Shown: one piece after another, positions 20,901 to 28,597 of the stretch
Layout: the number at the start of each line of letters is the position of its first letter
Numbering within the stretch: position 1 is the first letter of the stretch
Program-made: the position numbers and the translations under genes
Notes under the pieces: model-generated
Databases searched by the model: none
What the model was told of the DNA's origin: nothing
What the model saw: only the letters and a program-made list of their open reading frames with translations
Source: Trichomonas tenax
Lineage: Eukaryota; Parabasalia; Trichomonadida; Trichomonadidae
Length of the DNA: 28,851 bases
Direction of reading: 5' to 3'
Assembly (NCBI GenBank): GCA_023091735.1
Contig: JALKBU010000663.1
Location: 1 to 28,851 of the forward strand

Positions 20901-22302
20901 TTGTGATGACTTGGTTTGGAAGATCCTTTGTTTGAGAGTCAGCGTGAATGAAAACAATTTCTGGAAGTCTATAAATTGTTTGAGTTAATGCTGCAGCAAA
21001 TTCTATTTTTGGAGGTTCTTCGACTTTCTTTATAGATTCCTTTGGCGTTGGAGGAGGTGTTGGATTGTTAATGATGACTTGCGGAGGAGGAATCTCGGAT
21101 TTAACTTTTTCGATTTTTTCGTTCATCGCAGTCTCGAGATTTGCATCGTTTGCTTTAAGCTGAGCAATATCGTTCTTGAGTTTTTTGAGTTCTTCATTCA
21201 TTGTTGTTTCGATTTTCGCAATTTGTTGAGAATAAGTGACTTTAATTTCTTTGATTTGTTTTTGGAATTCTTCAGGAGAAACACTATCTCTTGAACTAGA
21301 TATTGCTACAGGTGCTGTTTTGTTCATTTCACGCATCATGTTTACCAGAGATTCACTATTTCCTTCATTCAATCGTGTGAAATCATCTTTGAGAACTGCA
21401 AAATCTGTTCTTGCTTTTGCAAGCTCAGGAACAATGTTGTCCACTGTTTCTTTAAGTGTTTTAACAGTAGGCATTGTTGCATGAGTTGCAACTTCGAGTG
21501 CGCTTGTTTTTTCAAGCAATTTCTTGACTTGAACTTTAATATCATTAATTGCGAGTTCATACATTTTGTTTGTCGTGTGATCTTTCTTTGGCTTTGGAGT
21601 TCCTGAGTTAGGAACAGGTGTTTGAGGTGTTGACACAGGCGGAGTAGAGCTCTGTGGTATCACAATCTCAACAGGAGGCTTCGTTTCGATGATAATTGGA
21701 GGAGGTTTCTCGAAGTTTTTTGGCGTTGGTGGATTTGGTTGTTTGTCTTCTTCCTTCGGCTTTTCTTCCTCCTCTTTGTGATCTTCCTCTTCTTCGTATT
21801 GCGGTTGATTTTGAAGTGTTTCAAGTAAATTTTCAAATCTTTCTTTTAATATTTCTAAATCTGATCGAAGAGTTTGGTCCTGTATCGGAATTTGTCCCGT
21901 TTCTTGTACTGCTGGTGTCAAAACTGCAGGAGTTACAGGTTTTGATAATTCAGCAACGACAGTAGACATATTTTCATCAACCTTTGATCGTAAGTCTTTG
22001 ATTTGATAAGTAAAAAATGCTCTGACTTCGCGGATTTCTGTTCCAATATCATTTGCTTGTTGAGAAACCATTCTTTGCGTATTTTCTATCTGATCCTGCA
22101 ACGGCTTCAGCTCGGATGGCTTTAAAAACTGATTTGACATCGACTGCCACGCTTGAATAAATTTATTATTTGAATCTGTCTGTTGAAAAAGCTCATTCAG
22201 GACCTCTCTCATCTGCTGATAATCGATGGAGAGGTTGAACGCCTCTGGGTCTTCAAGAATCTGCCTGATTTTAGATATATCAGGCGGATTTGTTGAATTC
22301 AT
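17998..22302 (-). CDS. DUF4795/QRICH2-like flagellar coiled-coil protein with C-terminal CxxC
   Basis: 1,434 residues from ATG 22302; a longer frame starts at a TTG and is not preferred. A helical N-terminus (to ~170) is followed by an acidic and proline-rich linker (~175-250), coiled-coil blocks with repeated PP/PTP linkers (~260-490), more coiled coil (~540-700), a basic Ser/Arg/Lys-rich region (~735-900), an acidic Tyr/Asp/Glu stretch (~940-980), coiled coil to ~1090, a Pro/Ser linker and a final helix. Near the C-terminus comes YRCLLCGRP (Cys1362, Cys1365), then IIYGPNGQMYKGR. The helix plus CLxCxRP plus a 'G.dGq.YkGr' tail is the pattern I associate with DUF4795 proteins such as QRICH2 and C16orf96, linked in animals to sperm flagella. 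A flagellar or cytoskeletal location is therefore inferred. Opposite-strand frames inside it are shadows of low-complexity codons. Confidence 0.7.
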   Translation of the reverse strand: MNSTNPPDISKIRQILEDPEAFNLSIDYQQMREVLNELFQQTDSNNKFIQAWQSMSNQFLKPSELKPLQDQIENTQRMVSQQANDIGTEIREVRAFFTYQIKDLRSKVDENMSTVVAELSKPVTPAVLTPAVQETGQIPIQDQTLRSDLEILKERFENLLETLQNQPQYEEEEDHKEEEEKPKEEDKQPNPPTPKNFEKPPPIIIETKPPVEIVIPQSSTPPVSTPQTPVPNSGTPKPKKDHTTNKMYELAINDIKVQVKKLLEKTSALEVATHATMPTVKTLKETVDNIVPELAKARTDFAVLKDDFTRLNEGNSESLVNMMREMNKTAPVAISSSRDSVSPEEFQKQIKEIKVTYSQQIAKIETTMNEELKKLKNDIAQLKANDANLETAMNEKIEKVKSEIPPPQVIINNPTPPPTPKESIKKVEEPPKIEFAAALTQTIYRLPEIVFIHADSQTKDLPNQVITTIIEDRPPEPKKQEPVVIPPQKPELPKFEIQAKLPPALEKKVEEKKAEKPKVVERVFTNLNIATTVSFSYDNVEKSQDIEKLEAQAGKFDELIKDLYDQLEHLTQTTKEYLSETPKFDDTHLFNMFDSQQSQLNNHKSDIAKIQQDMKSMSDNQKNDNSNLKTVHSQVDNIENEVELLKAQVENNHDRLLQQMQTMSKNLQEQQQKIIQDNINQTRKVVLNPVKFSTLYVAPLPVSVIKDIKPVQKKPKKEIQKPKTTATKELSSRKKETPKESPKNSGRVNILKPPTEIPELPIKQAEEEESGEDFQYEKFPSSSGRQSTKRSAKSSAKSILTAKAVEEAAAESDVPRPESTKLSRKNSERSHKSTHRSRKSVHDSAISVSFDGEEAKASSKSVKLSDRSQSSHRSSHRLSRGGSSKNSYEHFDVKEEEDHPTTPTPINNEDDNIPVKESSHSALTSKSEFYADDGRDYSEGYNDDYEEEDYYDNPEYSGDKEETPIKTSKSYDRKLENLQSDITNQREQVRTLRNAIVEVRDHLQDLARNVHDNDDRISLPSFDLALTQSTEKMQSQTDDTIRGLRKRLEQSNKQLSTEVLGVKQEIFDMKKAINDLAENQKIIIAKALAGGGRVSKNQSLFIHSINTGGSSQTSLQDMKVPQGPAPIKAEKPSVEYQEPPSLLKITSLKLPALNAAGAEKAADTGKPLISGPDSGKSSSTAPAPSPRVKEASPRTPAISQQPFSGNINKSPQKEPVSLLPPMTFPPSTTTTTASPSNATFTNQVPQAVQDLTVLNVPNSIDKEVLQLILDVRTQMQFQVDHNTQRLNELEAKADTYVDKEYVSKFYTKMRIVITETHDQVEQMKTKEPERVTKEDLHKAMEDLYAALAKDESTSGGTQSYRCLLCGRPKTAISGMITDKTVAESLGDPTQSVVAGGGGQKTSIIYGPNGQMYKGRGNFGRTTIAKIDDKKHPSM

Positions 22303-22806
22303 CAATTAATAAAAAACGAATGGAAAATTTTCTTTTTTATGTTATATATAGATAATTCATCAACATGATTTCACTTTTTGCTAATAAACATTGCCAAAAT
22401 ATTCACAAATTGATATTGTTGTCAAAAAATCGATTACATGTCAAATTTTATATTAAAAATGTCAAATCTACGAAAAGCCATATAACTTTTAGAATGTCAC
22501 TGTAGTCTCACTTTTCCAAATATATCTTCGGTAAAATTCGAAGATTTTATCACAAAAAAGTCAAACTCCACTGCATGAGCTTGCAGATGCATCACTCTTA
22601 TGATAGTAATACAAATTCATAGAGTACATGACATCCATAAAAGAAATACTCTTCAATACCTGATATTGAGAATTGAATTTTCGAATTTACTTAGCTCTCC
22701 TCTCCTAACTAAGCCTATGAAGAATTTGATATAGCAACGCAATTGGTGAAGTTTCTGTTTGAATTGATGAAGATGTATTAATTATTGAATTCCATAAAAG
22801 ATAAAT
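22303..22806. promoter_or_regulatory. Upstream region of the flagellar gene with four TGTCA motifs
   Basis: TGTCA (plus-strand reading) at 22420-22424, 22439-22443, 22460-22464 and 22495-22499, about 120-200 bp upstream of the minus-strand start at 22302. TTACATGTCAAA at 22434-22445 repeats 5330-5341 exactly. Two small stems are present: ATCTTCG...CGAAGAT near 22525-22546 and CTGCA...TGCAG near 22571-22587. No gene was seen. Confidence 0.35.
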
Positions 22807-23487
22807 TTATTCTATTTGAGCAGAGTCGATGATGATTCTTGACAATATTTCATCCACTTGGGCTTCTAATTCCTGATATTTTTTGGCAGTAATTGGAACA
22901 GGGGCTAATTCCCACGGTTCTTTGGGCGCGATGAAGCTAACAGTTGTTCCTCCCGTTCTTGCATTCGTCACGAGAGCACCGACAGAGCGCTCTGTAATCG
23001 AAGCAGATGCGCTGTAATCAGGCAAAGGAATCGCTTTAATGCCAGAACCTAAATCCAGAGAACTCGGTTGACCGGTTTTCGTCGTACTAACTTCAATCGA
23101 ACATTTAAATTTCGTGTTATAAGTGCAATTTGACAGTAAAATTTCGACATTTTGGATTTCTTCGTAATAAGCAGTTGTACAATCGATTTCTGCAATTCCA
23201 TATCGCGTAAAATCTTTGCCTGTTGAGTCTTCGAGACGGAATGATAATCTCAAAGGTTTCGGATGTTTTTCTGTGGAACTACTTGCGATGTAGCATTTTA
23301 CATATGCTGGATTTTGCCATTTAGCTGTATTATTTGATATATTTACGCTTGCAGATGTATATTCGAAATTTCTATCTTGCTTTATTTTGATAAAAATAGG
23401 AGTTCCATGTGGCGGGATGTCAACGAGGCACATATTTTTCAACGTAACATAGGCCTTCTTAAGGTTCTTGCTGCGGAAAAAACTCAT
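22807..23487 (-). CDS. NT-C2 domain protein (EEIG1/EHBP1-type N-terminal C2)
   Basis: 226 residues from ATG 23487 (MSFFRSKN). NT-C2 domains bind membranes or link organelles and endocytic vesicles to the cytoskeleton in EHBP1/EEIG proteins. Residues ~8-150 have the all-beta C2 layout: strand AYVTLKNMCLVDIPPHG, strand PIFIKIKQD, a W (KWQNPAYVKCYI), LRLSFRLED, then YGIAEIDCTTAYY (the 'lG.a.idLs.y' element), and KFKCSIEVSTT as the last strand. The calcium-binding Asp clusters of classical C2 domains are not seen. The C-terminal ~75 residues are linker plus a short helix. The frame extends upstream to 23586, but those 33 codons are the TGACA promoter array, so the later ATG is chosen. The stop TAA is followed by A (TAAA). 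Confidence 0.75.
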   Translation of the reverse strand: MSFFRSKNLKKAYVTLKNMCLVDIPPHGTPIFIKIKQDRNFEYTSASVNISNNTAKWQNPAYVKCYIASSSTEKHPKPLRLSFRLEDSTGKDFTRYGIAEIDCTTAYYEEIQNVEILLSNCTYNTKFKCSIEVSTTKTGQPSSLDLGSGIKAIPLPDYSASASITERSVGALVTNARTGGTTVSFIAPKEPWELAPVPITAKKYQELEAQVDEILSRIIIDSAQIE

Positions 23488-23534
23488 TGACAAATATTTT
23501 TGACATTTTGACAATATATTTTGACATTCTGACA
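23488..23534 (-). promoter_or_regulatory. 21-bp periodic TGTCA array immediately before the NT-C2 start
   Basis: Five TGACA words on the plus strand (TGTCA in gene orientation) start at 23488, 23501, 23509, 23522 and 23530. The spacings alternate 13, 8, 13, 8, so this is a 21-bp tandem unit present a little over twice. The first TGTCA directly abuts the ATG at 23487. Confidence 0.6.
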
Positions 23535-23591
23535 TATGTATTTTATACCGAGAATTTATCATAATAAACAGCATTGATCTCTGCATAAATA

Positions 23592-23676
23592 TTGATATCT
23601 GACCTCACCATGCATATAGCATGAACACATACATGAATGGAATTAATGCTATATGTGTGATGAAGTCAGATGTCAA
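23592..23676. repeat. Imperfect 31-bp inverted repeat (hairpin-forming)
   Basis: Arms 23592-23622 and 23646-23676 pair over 31 positions with about five mismatches, mostly transitions, around a 23-base loop. It lies ~105 bp upstream of the NT-C2 gene start. It could be a small foldback/MITE relic or a structured regulatory site. Confidence 0.7.
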
Positions 23677-23937
23677 TGTTTTATGATCTTGAAAATTTTA
23701 CCAAAAAACATTTATTATATGTAATTTGCATGTGCAGCATCGTGTAAAATATCGATATATAGATCGCATATTAATGAGATACTTCTCTAATTTCAATTTT
23801 GATATCAAACTACAAAACTTTAGTATAATGACATATAAAATACTTTTGACTCTTTACAATGTCAATAGTTTACATAAGAAATGCTTTTTTTGATTGAGTG
23901 TCGTTTTATTTAGTTTTAGAATACACAATAAATAGCT
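23677..23937. other. Short AT-rich spacer, nothing coding
   Basis: Lies between the inverted repeat and the COG7 stop codon. It holds one more TGTCA (near 23859) but no gene or repeat. Confidence 0.35.
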
Positions 23938-25989
23938 TTATTTAGTAACACCAAGAGACTTTGATAATGATACACTAACGAGTTTTGAAACATCAGGACT
24001 GTTAAGTTTCTTCTTTCTCTCTTCGCCTCTTGCGTTGAGGATAGCAGCAATGTCTTCGATATCTTTTCCAAGACTAAGTCCAAGGGTATCGAGCATTTGT
24101 TGTTTGATTGATGCTAAATCGGCTCTAAGTTGTGCAGCGCCACTATCTGAGAAAGAAGGAATCCTTATGATCTCTAAAACGTATGCTTTGGCAATTTCAT
24201 TAGTGGCACGCTGCATCCAATTGCTTCTCATTTCATCTTTAAGTCCTGTATCATTTGTAAGCAAGCGAACAAACTCAAATATACTTCTCCATATCAAAGT
24301 AATGTACATTGATTCACCAATGGGCATAGAAATGCTTTCATCATCACCAAGATCAACATCACTGAGATCATTGTCTTCAGACCATTCCAATTGCGATGAG
24401 AGGTTCTTGAGTATCTTTAATGAAGGCGCTGCCATTGCTGTGATGATTTCAGACTCAATTGAATCAGTCATTTTGTTTGCTGCATCCATCGCTGAATGAG
24501 ATATTGAAACAGTCATCTTAAGGCATTTATTTTCGAACTCCTCAACAAGAAGAGCTTGTTCTTTTGCTACCTTGAAAATTGAAATCAAAGATTTAACTTT
24601 TACGACATCATCTGTAACCGTTTGTTTTTTGTTCAAAAATTCTTTTGTAGCGCCATTTATAGCATGCGATAAGAAAGATGATGATAATCTAAGACACATG
24701 TTGACATCCGCTGAGATCGCAGATATCCAATCTATTGATTTCATCGCTGTTTGAACGAACTGAGGAAGCTTCGAATCGAAATTAATTGTAGAACCAGGCA
24801 TAGTCAAAGTATCGAAACTGCTTGATACAGATTGCTTCATTGTGCTTCCTGGTATCTGCCTAAGACTATCTGAAGTATTGCTCTTTGGAAGAGATTGTGG
24901 AGGAGATAACTCGGATTCCAGGAATGCTTTAAATTGAGAAATAAACTCTACTCGAACTTTCTCGATACCATCGATTAATTTTTTGTGTGATTTCTCACCA
25001 ATATACCAAGAGGCTGGAATTTGTGCCCATGAATTCTCAAGGCACGAAATAATGGCTACAACTTTATCAAATTTGTGCTCTTTGACTAATAATGATGTCT
25101 GTGATTCAATCACAGGATTTAATTCAACGCAAATCATTTCGATAAATTGTTCGTGAATCTTTGAATTGAAAACTGGCGGAGTTAAAGATAAGCACCAATT
25201 TGAGAAGTCGACAACAGACGTCAAGCAATCTTTGAAGCATGGCTGAAGCCAGTCGATAATATCGAGATCTCCACTATTGTAGTTATTGTGAATAGATTTT
25301 ATACGCGACAATATAAAGCTTGATGACACTTCGAGTTCCAAACCGGAGCTTGAGATTTTTTGTGAAAGTTTTGAATTTTCAATAAAGGTTGAAGAATTTT
25401 GTGCTGAACAAGCATTCTGCATGAGATGCTTAAGCCTATCTTCAAGAGTAAGCTTGATAGAATTCAAACTCTTGTTGAGTGAATCGAACTTTGAAATCGA
25501 AGTCAATGATTTCGAAGAATTATAAACTTTTTCGTATTGACTACACAAGTCTTTGAGCTGTCCTGTGTTGCACTGTTGCTGTAACTCTTGTATATCTGTC
25601 TCAATTCGAATTCCATTTGTGATTATCTCTCCTGCTTCACGAAGATGGTCTCTACGAACTTTAAGAGAACTTAATTCGCCAATTTTATCTGGTATATTGC
25701 CTGATTTGAATTTATATCCACTATTCGTTAAATTTCGCAAACTTTCCGATAATTCGTCGACTGTCGAGCCAATATGAGATAATTTCGCCATAGACTGTGG
25801 TAAATTTGATGCCACGGCCTTAATATTCTGGTCTGCTGTTTGAGATTCGTCGCGAGATTGCAATTGCAGCTTTGTTAACAGAGAAGATGCCGCTTTTTCG
25901 TATGCAGAAACATTATCGGGCTGCTGCACGACCAAATTGTTGTTTATCCAATCTATAACATTAAAGTTGTCGCCAAAATCAAGCGACAT
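23938..25989 (-). CDS. COG7: Conserved oligomeric Golgi complex subunit 7
   Basis: 683 residues, slightly shorter than the human subunit (about 770). COG7 is a lobe B subunit of the COG tether that retrieves glycosylation enzymes within the Golgi. The N-terminus NFNVIDWINNN (residues 8-18) matches the family's 'F.vk.WIN' start, followed by KLQLQ and LPQSMAKLSHI as in other COG7 proteins. The middle is helical, with a low-complexity Ser/Pro loop (~365-405). Residues 610-651 (IPSFSDSGAAQLRADL and onward to LGLSLGKDIEDI) match the conserved C-terminal 'IP.ls..ga.QL..Di.yl.nv..aLG' segment. The start is the ATG at 25989; no upstream Met is in frame. The stop is followed by A (TAAA), the overlapping stop/poly(A) arrangement reported for trichomonads. 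No TGTCA motif lies within 100 bp of the start. Confidence 0.85.
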   Translation of the reverse strand: MSLDFGDNFNVIDWINNNLVVQQPDNVSAYEKAASSLLTKLQLQSRDESQTADQNIKAVASNLPQSMAKLSHIGSTVDELSESLRNLTNSGYKFKSGNIPDKIGELSSLKVRRDHLREAGEIITNGIRIETDIQELQQQCNTGQLKDLCSQYEKVYNSSKSLTSISKFDSLNKSLNSIKLTLEDRLKHLMQNACSAQNSSTFIENSKLSQKISSSGLELEVSSSFILSRIKSIHNNYNSGDLDIIDWLQPCFKDCLTSVVDFSNWCLSLTPPVFNSKIHEQFIEMICVELNPVIESQTSLLVKEHKFDKVVAIISCLENSWAQIPASWYIGEKSHKKLIDGIEKVRVEFISQFKAFLESELSPPQSLPKSNTSDSLRQIPGSTMKQSVSSSFDTLTMPGSTINFDSKLPQFVQTAMKSIDWISAISADVNMCLRLSSSFLSHAINGATKEFLNKKQTVTDDVVKVKSLISIFKVAKEQALLVEEFENKCLKMTVSISHSAMDAANKMTDSIESEIITAMAAPSLKILKNLSSQLEWSEDNDLSDVDLGDDESISMPIGESMYITLIWRSIFEFVRLLTNDTGLKDEMRSNWMQRATNEIAKAYVLEIIRIPSFSDSGAAQLRADLASIKQQMLDTLGLSLGKDIEDIAAILNARGEERKKKLNSPDVSKLVSVSLSKSLGVTK

Positions 25990-26081
25990 TATAAAAATAG
26001 TGTTGCGAAAAATATAAAAGGTATATTAAATTAGGGCTTGATAAAATTAATAAGGGGAAATGATAATTTTTTACTCTCTCT
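25990..26081. promoter_or_regulatory. Proximal upstream region of COG7
   Basis: AT-rich; the last ~45 bp before the ATG are strongly A/T with a CTATTTTTATA stretch abutting the start. No defined motif. Confidence 0.25.
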
Positions 26082-26460
26082 AAAAACATTATTTTCAAGC
26101 ATTAACATATTTTCTCTTAATAATTATATACTACGATACATATACTTTATATGACATCAATGACCAGCGTTTGTCATCCTTAAAATATAGAGTTTTTGCG
26201 ATCTTTTAGATATGTAATATTTTAGTGAAATAAAATGGGTCTGATATAAATATGAAAGGGATATTATTTTTACCATCATAAAAAACATGATTTTGATCAT
26301 TAAAATAGCATTTTCTCTTAATGACTATATCCAACTAAGCATGTATTTTATATCTTATTAATGACATATGTTATATATCTGAAGAATATAGAGTTTTTTC
26401 GACTTTGTATTGATGATGAATTTGGGTAAATAAAATGGGTCTGATAAAAATATGAAGGGA
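26082..26460. repeat. Diverged tandem duplication of a ~200-bp intergenic unit
   Basis: Copy 1 (26082-26262) and copy 2 (26281-26460) align with a constant 199-201 bp offset. The best-conserved parts are TTTTCTCTTAAT, ATATAGAGTTTTT and a 19-base identity ending in TGGGTCTGATA (26228-26246 against 26428-26446). No frame is shared, so the unit is non-coding. It lies in the COG7 upstream region and the 3' flank of the next gene. Confidence 0.8.
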
Positions 26461-26487
26461 GTTGATATAATAAATAACATAAATTTT

Positions 26488-27297
26488 TTATTGAAGCAGT
26501 TTCATGAGTTCCTCTTCATCTATCTCCGAATCTGATGAAGAAGACACCTCCTCGTCATCACTTGGTGAATCATTATCCCACCACAAATTAGATGACGGGC
26601 CTGTCGTTCCTATTGTATCCCAATTATCCTTATATTTGCTCATATCCAGATTATCGGCCCATTCGAACAATTTGTCATCATCTAAATATGCTTGTGCTAA
26701 ACTTGGATCATAAGCTTCGCCCTCTTGCTGGCTTCTTTCGTGAAGGAATCTCTGAACTTTCAGTCTTGCAACTTCAAGATTTAATTGATGTTTTGGCTTG
26801 GATTTGATTATTGGCTTTTTATGAGGTGATGATTTGTTTGTCATCTGTGTAATTGCATCTATAGCTATTGGAGAAAGTGATGATATAGGTCTCCAGCCGT
26901 TATTTTCAACACGATGATACCAACCGAATTTTTCTGCGTATTCTGCTAATTGTTCCTGAGAAACAGGCGGAATTGCCGAATTTTTCTTATCTGCGTAGTT
27001 TCTCGGTGCGTACGAGTTCACATCGCAAACAGGGCTGTGTAAATAAATTTTATAATAGATTTGCGGTGGCCATTCGAAGCCTCCGAGTCTGAATCTAACG
27101 TGAGCTCCAACAGCTGGATCGAGTAATTGTGCTTCTATTGGATTAATTACACGCAATAAAGCTGCTGGATCTCCTTGGTTGCGAAATTGAACTAATTTTT
27201 TCAATCCGCGGAACAAGCTCATGTCAGCATGTCTTCTCCATGCGCGTTGGATCATTTTAGCGGCCTCTTCTTCGGTGAGTTCCCGCTTTTCTTCCAT
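26488..27297 (-). CDS. IQ-motif protein resembling C11orf65/MFI
   Basis: 269 residues. An IQ calmodulin-binding motif, AAKMIQRAWRRHADMSLFR, is at ~12-30. The conserved core is GDPAALLRVINPIEAQLLD, then AHVRFRLGGFEWPPQIYYKIY and SPVCDVNSYAPRNY (~42-100). This matches what I recall of the C11orf65 (MFI) family, a little-studied conserved protein; human MFI is reported to interact with mitochondrial fission machinery. The region 180-200 is basic and helical, and the C-terminus (~240-269) is Ser/Asp/Glu-rich (VSSSSDSEIDEEEL). No TM or signal peptide. The role here is unknown; a calmodulin- or centrin-regulated, flagellum- or organelle-linked function is possible. The stop TAA is followed by A. 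Confidence 0.7.
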   Translation of the reverse strand: MEEKRELTEEEAAKMIQRAWRRHADMSLFRGLKKLVQFRNQGDPAALLRVINPIEAQLLDPAVGAHVRFRLGGFEWPPQIYYKIYLHSPVCDVNSYAPRNYADKKNSAIPPVSQEQLAEYAEKFGWYHRVENNGWRPISSLSPIAIDAITQMTNKSSPHKKPIIKSKPKHQLNLEVARLKVQRFLHERSQQEGEAYDPSLAQAYLDDDKLFEWADNLDMSKYKDNWDTIGTTGPSSNLWWDNDSPSDDEEVSSSSDSEIDEEELMKLLQ

Positions 27298-27577
27298 CGC
27301 CTTAAATTGTGCTTTACAATTAACCTTATTACTTGGACAAATTCTTCATTGAGCAAATCATTCATTAAACAAATTATTACAATTTAAACCACATAAATCT
27401 CTCCAGTGCAACAGAGAATATATATTTCTATAATTAAAATCGTTTATTTCTAATATTGTTATTGTTCATTATTGATTTCAAATCACATTACATTAAATTT
27501 CTATTGTTATTCAGTAAATTTATGGAAAATACTGCAAATTATTATATGTGTGAATAAAAAGAGTATTTATTCGTTAA

Positions 27578-28552
27578 TTAAGCATCCAATAATTTGATTC
27601 TTTCATATTTATTATGTTTCTTGCGGCAGTAGATGCAAAGGAATATTGCAACAGCAGAAAGAACTAAAACGAGTGCAATAGCAACAGATGCGATAACTAA
27701 AATATTAATATGTGTGCGATCTGGAATTATGTCCGTTTGCTTGAGCCAATCATTCTTTCTTGGCAATGTAATTGTGAATTCTGGTGAAGTAAACTTCGGT
27801 TTGCTCTTGAATTTCCAAGATAATTCTGTGCTGTAAGTTGTGTTGAACTTGAAGTCATCAAACTCCTGCATCTCGTAAGTAACGAACGAATTGATGTCTG
27901 CTGTGCCAGATTTCTCAGTGGATCCCGAGAAATTGCCATTATTATTCTTATAAGTCATTGTAAAGTTCTTGTTGAGAATTGTAATGTCTGCAGAGTTCGA
28001 TTCAACTGAGATAAGGTTTCCTTCTGTCTTTGTCTTGACAGTAGCGGCAACTTTGAATGATCCGCTTGGTTTATTCGAATAGAAGTGATTATTGTGGTAA
28101 GTGACATTCAATGTCAAGTCTCCTTTCTTCATTGTCTTGTATGAGTAGTCATTTTGTGTCACAATGTAGATATCCGCTTCGATCGGTAAAGTTCTTTGAT
28201 TTTTCTGATCATTTTCACCAATGATCATGAAAAGGTTGTAGTATTTGTATTTAGGAGGTGAAACATGACCAATAACATCAGGATAAGTGCCTGCAATCGC
28301 ATCAGCAACGTAAGTATTATTAATAACTGTGGCACGCTGTATAGATAGCTCCTGATTGGACTGAATGATGAAGTTCTTTGCCTCAAGACATAACACGCTT
28401 GTCTCTGTTTCTTCACCTTTCAAACGAATAACCATATTTTCATCGCTAAACTTTTTGTAGCCGCGAGAATCGCAGACGGGGATCACTCCGAGATGTTCAG
28501 TGATGTCTATTAAGCCCGATTTCGATAGCTTAACTAATAATAATGCTAACAT
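27578..28552 (-). CDS. Type I membrane glycoprotein with YXXPhi tail, start uncertain
   Basis: 324 residues from ATG 28552. An ectodomain of ~270 residues has beta-rich texture and several N-glycosylation sequons (NNT, NVT, NFT, NFS, NTT). It is followed by a TM at ~281-306 and a short basic tail RKKHNKYERIKLLDA, where YERI (Tyr316) fits a YXXPhi endocytic/lysosomal sorting signal. I do not recognise the ectodomain family; a lysosomal or surface glycoprotein is inferred. Start problem: hydrophobic coding sequence (KIFIIFFVSFI) continues upstream of the ATG in the same frame to 28603 without another ATG. The nearest upstream ATG, 28593, is one base out of frame and meets TGA after one codon. 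A one-base insertion or deletion near 28588-28591, or an assembly error, may have split the signal peptide from its start. Confidence 0.7.
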   Translation of the reverse strand: MLALLLVKLSKSGLIDITEHLGVIPVCDSRGYKKFSDENMVIRLKGEETETSVLCLEAKNFIIQSNQELSIQRATVINNTYVADAIAGTYPDVIGHVSPPKYKYYNLFMIIGENDQKNQRTLPIEADIYIVTQNDYSYKTMKKGDLTLNVTYHNNHFYSNKPSGSFKVAATVKTKTEGNLISVESNSADITILNKNFTMTYKNNNGNFSGSTEKSGTADINSFVTYEMQEFDDFKFNTTYSTELSWKFKSKPKFTSPEFTITLPRKNDWLKQTDIIPDRTHINILVIASVAIALVLVLSAVAIFLCIYCRKKHNKYERIKLLDA

Positions 28553-28597
28553 AATGAATGAAACAAAAAAAATTATGAAAATTTTCACTTCATTTTT

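Noticed and set aside
19844..21965. Several plus-strand frames rich in Phe, Leu, Ser and Gly
   Set aside because: They are antisense reads of the Glu/Lys/Pro-rich low-complexity codons of the DUF4795-like gene.
23488..23586. N-terminal 33-residue extension of the NT-C2 protein
   Set aside because: The bases are a 21-bp TGACA tandem array. The encoded peptide is repetitive (SECQNILSKCQKYL) and precedes a good C2 domain start at 23487.
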